Source: an uncultured Vogesella sp.
GTDB taxonomy: Bacteria > Pseudomonadota > Gammaproteobacteria > Burkholderiales > Chromobacteriaceae
Direction: 5' to 3'
NCBI GenBank assembly: GCA_946479405.1
Contig: CAMLGD010000019.1
Span: forward strand, 1-24,955
Length of the DNA stretch: 24,955 nucleotides
Shown: piece by piece, positions 19,887-24,955 of the stretch
Layout: each line of letters starts with the position of its first letter
Position numbering within the stretch: the stretch's first letter is position 1
Notes under the pieces: model-generated
Seen by the model: only the letters and a program-made list of their open reading frames with translations
Told to the model about the DNA's origin: nothing
The model's database searches: none
Program-made: the position numbers and the translations under genes

Positions 19887-20593
19887 GTCTCTTGGAAGTT
19901 AAAAACCTGCAAGTGGCCTACGGCGGCATCCAGGCTGTCCGCGGTATCGATTTCCACATCAACAAGGGCGAGCTGGTGACCCTGATCGGTGCCAACGGCG
20001 CCGGCAAGACCACCACGCTGAAAACCCTGGTGGGCATGGTGCGCAAGTCTGGCGGCACCATCCACTTTGATGGCAAGGAAACCGACAACATTGCCTCGTA
20101 CAACTTTGTGCGCAATGGTCTGGTGATGGTACCGGAAGGTCGTGGCATCTTCGGGAAGCTGACGGTAGAAGAAAACCTGCAGATGGGTGGCTTCCATCGC
20201 AACGACAAGGATGGCATCCAGCGTGACATCGAGCGTGGCTACGAGCTGTTCCCGCGCCTGAAAGAGCGTCAGAAGCAGCTGGCCGGCACCCTGTCCGGTG
20301 GTGAGCAGCAGATGGTGGCGATGGCACGTGCGATCGTGTCGCAGCCCAAGCTGCTGCTGCTGGACGAACCGTCGATGGGTCTGGCGCCGCTGATCGTGGA
20401 AAAGATCTTCGAGATCATCCAGATGGTGGCCAAGGAGGGCGTGACCATGCTGCTGGTGGAGCAGAACGCCAAGCTGGCGCTGGAAGTGTCGCAGCGCGGT
20501 TACGTGATGGAAAGCGGTCGCATCACCATGAGTGGCCCGGCACAGGAACTGCTGGCCGACGAGCGCGTGCGTAACGCCTACCTCGGCGAATAA
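19883..20593 (+). CDS. livF: Branched-chain amino acid ABC transporter ATP-binding protein LivF
   Basis: Second ATPase subunit of the importer. It has 236 residues: Walker A GANGAGKTTTLKTL, the LivF-type VPEGRGIFGKLTVEENL, signature LSGGEQQMVAMARA, Walker B LLLLDEPSMGLAP, and LLVEQNAKLALEVSQRGYVM with the switch region. Here the usual switch histidine position is glutamine followed by asparagine (EQN), which is typical of LivF. It is the last gene of livHMGF, with a strong terminator 18 bases after the stop. Confidence 0.96.
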   Translation: MSLLEVKNLQVAYGGIQAVRGIDFHINKGELVTLIGANGAGKTTTLKTLVGMVRKSGGTIHFDGKETDNIASYNFVRNGLVMVPEGRGIFGKLTVEENLQMGGFHRNDKDGIQRDIERGYELFPRLKERQKQLAGTLSGGEQQMVAMARAIVSQPKLLLLDEPSMGLAPLIVEKIFEIIQMVAKEGVTMLLVEQNAKLALEVSQRGYVMESGRITMSGPAQELLADERVRNAYLGE

Positions 20594-20611
20594 GCAGTTT
20601 TTATGCAAGTC

Positions 20612-20642
20612 AAACGCCTCCGGTTTCCGGGGGCGTTTTTTA
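20612..20642 (+). terminator. Intrinsic terminator of the liv operon
   Basis: AAACGCCTCCGG (20612-20623), loop TTT, CCGGGGGCGTTT (20627-20638), with one internal U-G pair, followed by a T-run to 20642. It is a rho-independent terminator just after livF. Confidence 0.92.
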
Positions 20643-20686
20643 TGGCGCGGCGCTGGCTGCTATGGATGGCATAGAGGGGATCGATG

Positions 20687-21457
20687 ATGGCTGGCGTCAA
20701 TCTGCAGGTGCTAGTACACCAGTTACTGGGAGCTTTGCTGCTGCCGCCGTTTACTTATCTGTTGCCGCTGCTGGCTGGGCTAGTGCTGCTGCGTCGTCGT
20801 CCACGGCTGGCACGCGCGCTGTTGGGTGGCAGTGTGTTGCTGGCGTGGTTGCTGTCGTTGCCGGTTACCGCCATGTCGCTCAATGGCTGGCTCGAGCAAT
20901 ATGCGCCTGCCGATTTGGCGCAGGTGCGGCAGACGCAGGCGATTGTGGTGTTGAGCGCAGGTAAGAAACCGGCGCCGGAGTATGCGGCCAACGTGCTGGG
21001 CGCCGATAGCGCCGGGCGACTGCGCTATGCGGCCTGGCTGGCGAGGCGCAGTGGCTTGCCCTTGCTGGTCAGTGGTGGCGCGCCTCTGGGCGGCGAAGCC
21101 GAGGCGCAGGTAATGGCGCGGGCTTTGCGTGAGGACTACTCCTTGCCGCCGCGCTGGGTGGAGGATAAGTCAAATACCACGCTGCAGAATGCCCAGTTAA
21201 GTGCAGCCCTGCTCCGCCAGGCGGGTATCAGTCGTATCACGTTGGTGACGCAGGCTTGGCATATGCGCCGGGCGCTGCCGTTTTTCCAGCAGCAGGGGTT
21301 GCAGGTATTGCCCGCACCCACCGGCTTTACCCGTTATGACGGAGATGGTTTGCTGAACTGGATTCCGCAGAGCAGGGCGCTGCAGGAAACACATCAGGCG
21401 CTGCGTGAATTGGCAGGGATGTTGTACTATACAGTTCGTGAGTTTGTTACGAGGTAA
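20687..21457 (+). CDS. YdcF family (DUF218/ElyC-like) membrane protein
   Basis: A 256-residue inner-membrane protein. Two hydrophobic helices at the N-terminus (about 10-30 and 40-60) are followed by a DUF218 domain. Visible blocks are AIVVLSAG, GRLRYAAWLARRSGLPLLVSGG, DKSNTTLQNAQLSAALLRQAGI, ITLVTQAWHMRRALPFFQQQGL and APTGFTRYDG. The layout matches E. coli ElyC, implicated in envelope biogenesis (lipid carrier use in peptidoglycan synthesis), although the reaction of this family is not firmly known. Two ATGs are in frame, 20684 and 20687; the second sits better behind AGAGGGG. Its stop codon nearly abuts the next gene, whose ATG lies six bases on, so the two are co-transcribed. Confidence 0.88.
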   Translation: MAGVNLQVLVHQLLGALLLPPFTYLLPLLAGLVLLRRRPRLARALLGGSVLLAWLLSLPVTAMSLNGWLEQYAPADLAQVRQTQAIVVLSAGKKPAPEYAANVLGADSAGRLRYAAWLARRSGLPLLVSGGAPLGGEAEAQVMARALREDYSLPPRWVEDKSNTTLQNAQLSAALLRQAGISRITLVTQAWHMRRALPFFQQQGLQVLPAPTGFTRYDGDGLLNWIPQSRALQETHQALRELAGMLYYTVREFVTR

Positions 21458-21462
21458 TGCAC

Positions 21463-22215
21463 ATGAATGTTGGCGCCTTGATCATCGGGGACGAATTGCT
21501 GTCGGGCAAGCGTCAGGACAAACACATGCAGGCGCTGATCCGTATGTTGGCCGCACGCGGCATGCGGCTGGCGTGGGCAGAATATCTGGGTGATGATCCG
21601 CAGCGTATCGAGGCTGCGTTGAAGCGGGCTTTCGATAGCGGCGATCTGGTGTTCAGCTTTGGCGGTATCGGGGCGACACCGGATGACCATACTCGTGGCT
21701 GTGCCGCACGCGCGCTGAACGAGCTGATGACGGTGCATCCGGAGGCGCGTGCGCTGATCGAGGGTCGCTTTGGCGAAGAGGCCTACCCGCACCGCATCAA
21801 TATGGGTACATTTCCGCAAAGTGCAGTGATTATCCCCAATCCGGTCAACCAGATTCCAGGCTTTTCCTGTCACGATGTGCATTTTGTGCCCGGCTTTCCG
21901 AATATGGCGTGGCCGATGGTGGAGTGGGTGCTGGATACGCATTACCGCCATCTGTTCAGTGATGCGCCGGACGTGGAGCAGGGCTGCATTGCACTGGATG
22001 CCCGTGAAGGCGACTTGATCAGCCTGATGCAGGACTTTGTCGCCCGCTACCCGATGTTGCGTTTTTCCAGCCTGCCTAGTTTTGGCAATGCTGCCATCCC
22101 GCAGATGCACATCGAATTCAGCTTTAGCGGCCAGCCGGCACTGGTGAGCATCGCGCTGGTGGAGTGGCAAAAGGCACTGCAGGCTAAAGGCTATAGTGTA
22201 CAAGCCAAGGGCTAG
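21463..22215 (+). CDS. CinA-type molybdopterin-binding (MoCF) domain protein
   Basis: A 250-residue protein of the MoaB/Mog/CinA N-terminal family. It opens MNVGALIIGDELLSGKRQDKH, the usual GDELLSG substrate loop, and has FSFGGIGATPDDHT, the GGxGxTxDD motif that binds the cofactor-like ligand. RINMGTFPQSAVIIPNPV and HFVPGFPNMAWPM are further CinA-like blocks. The C-terminal nicotinamide-nucleotide amidase domain of full-length CinA is absent; roughly 80 residues of unassigned sequence end the protein. Its activity may be pyrophosphatase-like on a nucleotide, inferred only. ATG 21463 is eight bases from GAGG; an earlier ATG at 21457 is only two bases away and less likely. It ends 140 bases before a bidirectional terminator. 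Confidence 0.87.
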   Translation: MNVGALIIGDELLSGKRQDKHMQALIRMLAARGMRLAWAEYLGDDPQRIEAALKRAFDSGDLVFSFGGIGATPDDHTRGCAARALNELMTVHPEARALIEGRFGEEAYPHRINMGTFPQSAVIIPNPVNQIPGFSCHDVHFVPGFPNMAWPMVEWVLDTHYRHLFSDAPDVEQGCIALDAREGDLISLMQDFVARYPMLRFSSLPSFGNAAIPQMHIEFSFSGQPALVSIALVEWQKALQAKGYSVQAKG

Positions 22216-22354
22216 GCTTAGTCGAGCGCTACGGTTGGTGTGCGCCTGCCGCTGCGCACGTCAATGCATTGTCGGGGCTAGGTGCCTGAGCAGGCTAGCC
22301 GTTACGAGGTGAGTAGGTGGTAGTCGCCATGCATATGACACTACTGTGCAGTCG

Positions 22355-22392
22355 AAAAAAAACCGGCCATCGGGAGATGGGCCGGTTTTTTT
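22355..22392. terminator. Bidirectional intrinsic terminator
   Basis: A-run, CCGGCCATC (22363-22371), loop, GATGGGCCGG (22376-22385, one bulged G), then seven T. The A-run before and T-run after the stem let it stop both the CinA-like gene (plus) and rhlE (minus). Confidence 0.9.
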
Positions 22393-22429
22393 GCATGGCA
22401 ACCAAGGTTGGCCGCCGTGTAGCTGGCGC

Positions 22430-24163
<1,734 letters not shown>

Positions 24164-24377
24164 GTATTAGTTTGCAATCAGATGCCCGCCCATTGCGTAA
24201 AACAATACCAATCCGGGTAGACATTAGTTCTGTTTGTCGAGGTGGGCCAGGCAGGAAACCTGAGCCTAAGAAGGAGGTCGCGCTGATTGGCAAAGGCGCG
24301 AAGTTGCAAGTGTACTCCGATTGCGCGCTGCCTGCAGTGAAAACTACAGGGATTGTCGTGCTTTTGTTGCGATGCCG

Positions 24378-24417
24378 GCGACAGGGTCGCCAGCATGCTG
24401 CCGGGCTACCCTGTCGC
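24378..24417 (-). other. 10-bp inverted repeat after the dehydrogenase gene
   Basis: GCGACAGGGT (24378-24387) and ACCCTGTCGC (24408-24417) are perfect complements around a 20-base loop that itself contains CAGCATGCTG. It begins five bases beyond the stop of the gene ending at 24423. There is no T-run on the minus strand, so it is a stabilising or rho-associated structure rather than a clear intrinsic terminator. Confidence 0.45.
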
Positions 24418-24422
24418 TGCGC

Positions 24423-24955
24423 TCAACGACGGAATTGCTGCACGATGCTGGAAAAATCCAGTTTGCCGTTGCCGGCGGCCACATGTTGTTCGAACAGGCT
24501 GCGCGCCAGTGCTCCCAGTGGGTTGGCCGCATGGCTGTGCAGTGCCATCTCCTCGGCCAGTCCCAGATCCTTCAGCATCAGCTCAGCCATAAAGCCGCCC
24601 TGGTAGCCATGGCTGGCTGGCACATTGTCCATCACCCCGGGCCACGGGTTGTACAGCTCCAGCGCCCAGTTGCGGCCAGAGCTACTGGCCATGATCTCAG
24701 ACAGTACCGCCGGGTCCAGACCATTTTTTACTCCCAATGCCAGCGCCTCGGCAGTGCCGGCCATCAGGATGCCCAGCAGCATGTTGTTGCAGGCCTTGGC
24801 GATCTGTCCGGCGCCGGCCTCGCCGGCATGGAAGATGTGCTTGCCCATGACCGACAGCAATGGCTGTGCGGCATCAACATTGGCCGCATCACCGCCCACC
24901 ATGAAGGTCAGGGTGCCGGCGGCGGCGCCGGCGGTGCCGCCCGATACCGGCGCGT
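24423..24955 (-). CDS. 3-hydroxyisobutyrate dehydrogenase family, partial (N-terminus outside window)
   Basis: NAD-dependent beta-hydroxyacid dehydrogenase; the best fit is 3-hydroxyisobutyrate dehydrogenase (MmsB) of valine degradation, which makes methylmalonate semialdehyde. About 176 residues are visible. The window enters at the substrate-binding motif APVSGGTAGAAAGTLTFMVGG and continues with GAGQIAKACNNMLLGI, where the lysine is the catalytic residue of the family. The all-helical C-terminal domain follows (SSSGRNWALELYNPWPG, GGFMAELMLKDLGLAEE, ending SSIVQQFRR). The Rossmann domain lies beyond the right edge, so cofactor preference cannot be judged. Related enzymes (tartronate semialdehyde reductase, succinate semialdehyde reductases) share these motifs, but the C-terminal pattern favours MmsB. 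The nearby liv importer fits valine use, though the two are not one operon. Confidence 0.88.
   Translation of the reverse strand, partial: APVSGGTAGAAAGTLTFMVGGDAANVDAAQPLLSVMGKHIFHAGEAGAGQIAKACNNMLLGILMAGTAEALALGVKNGLDPAVLSEIMASSSGRNWALELYNPWPGVMDNVPASHGYQGGFMAELMLKDLGLAEEMALHSHAANPLGALARSLFEQHVAAGNGKLDFSSIVQQFRR

Overview
The window is about 25 kb of GC-rich DNA (roughly 60-65 percent by eye) with dense, overlapping gene packing. Everything recognisable points to a betaproteobacterium able to use amino acids and to cope with nitric oxide. The Pseudomonas-like arginine succinyltransferase operon with two AstA subunits, a DNR-type Crp/Fnr regulator and an RhlE helicase would fit the Neisseriales (Chromobacteriaceae: Chromobacterium, Vogesella, Aquitalea and relatives). 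That placement is inference; no rRNA or tRNA gene is present to fix it. I see no insertion sequence, prophage, CRISPR array or plasmid gene. This looks like ordinary chromosomal backbone.

Layout. 1-1219 (minus): 5'-terminal part of an AMP-forming acyl-CoA synthetase, running off the left edge. 1440-4195 (plus): a hybrid PAS-PAS histidine kinase overlapping an OmpR-type response regulator. 4343-5348 (minus): two small envelope proteins, an exported one (first) and a membrane-anchored one (second), preceded by a near-perfect FNR/DNR box. 5349-5904: no convincing gene. 5905-6954 (minus): a YdgJ-like Gfo/Idh/MocA oxidoreductase. 7145-8128 (minus): an orphan response regulator with a non-DNA-binding output half. 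8237-9427 (minus) and 9530-10210 (plus): nnrS and a DNR-like regulator, divergent. 10397-16601 (plus): astC-astA(alpha)-astA(beta)-astD-astB for arginine catabolism, closed by a strong terminator and lacking astE. 16669-17104: AT-rich gene-less stretch with a possible small RNA, a 17-bp palindrome and a strong promoter. 17105-20593 (plus): livHMGF branched-chain amino acid ABC transporter without its binding protein, closed by a terminator. 20687-22215 (plus): YdcF/DUF218 membrane protein and a CinA-type MoCF-domain protein. 22430-24163 (minus): rhlE. 24423 to the right edge (minus): 3-hydroxyisobutyrate dehydrogenase family, partial.

How the genes fit together. Three themes stand out. (1) Nitrogen-oxide response: a DNR-like regulator, nnrS, and an FNR/DNR-type site in front of an exported-protein pair of unknown function. 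(2) Amino acid use: arginine to glutamate plus succinate (ast), branched-chain amino acid uptake (liv), and possibly valine degradation (the 3-hydroxyisobutyrate dehydrogenase at the right edge). (3) Signal transduction: one kinase/regulator pair and one orphan receiver protein. The least explained part is 4343-5904, the small envelope gene pair with its anaerobic/NO-type operator and the non-coding DNA behind it. No wholly new multi-gene system is evident. The remaining novelty is mainly regulatory: several perfect inverted repeats sit exactly at promoters or between operon genes.
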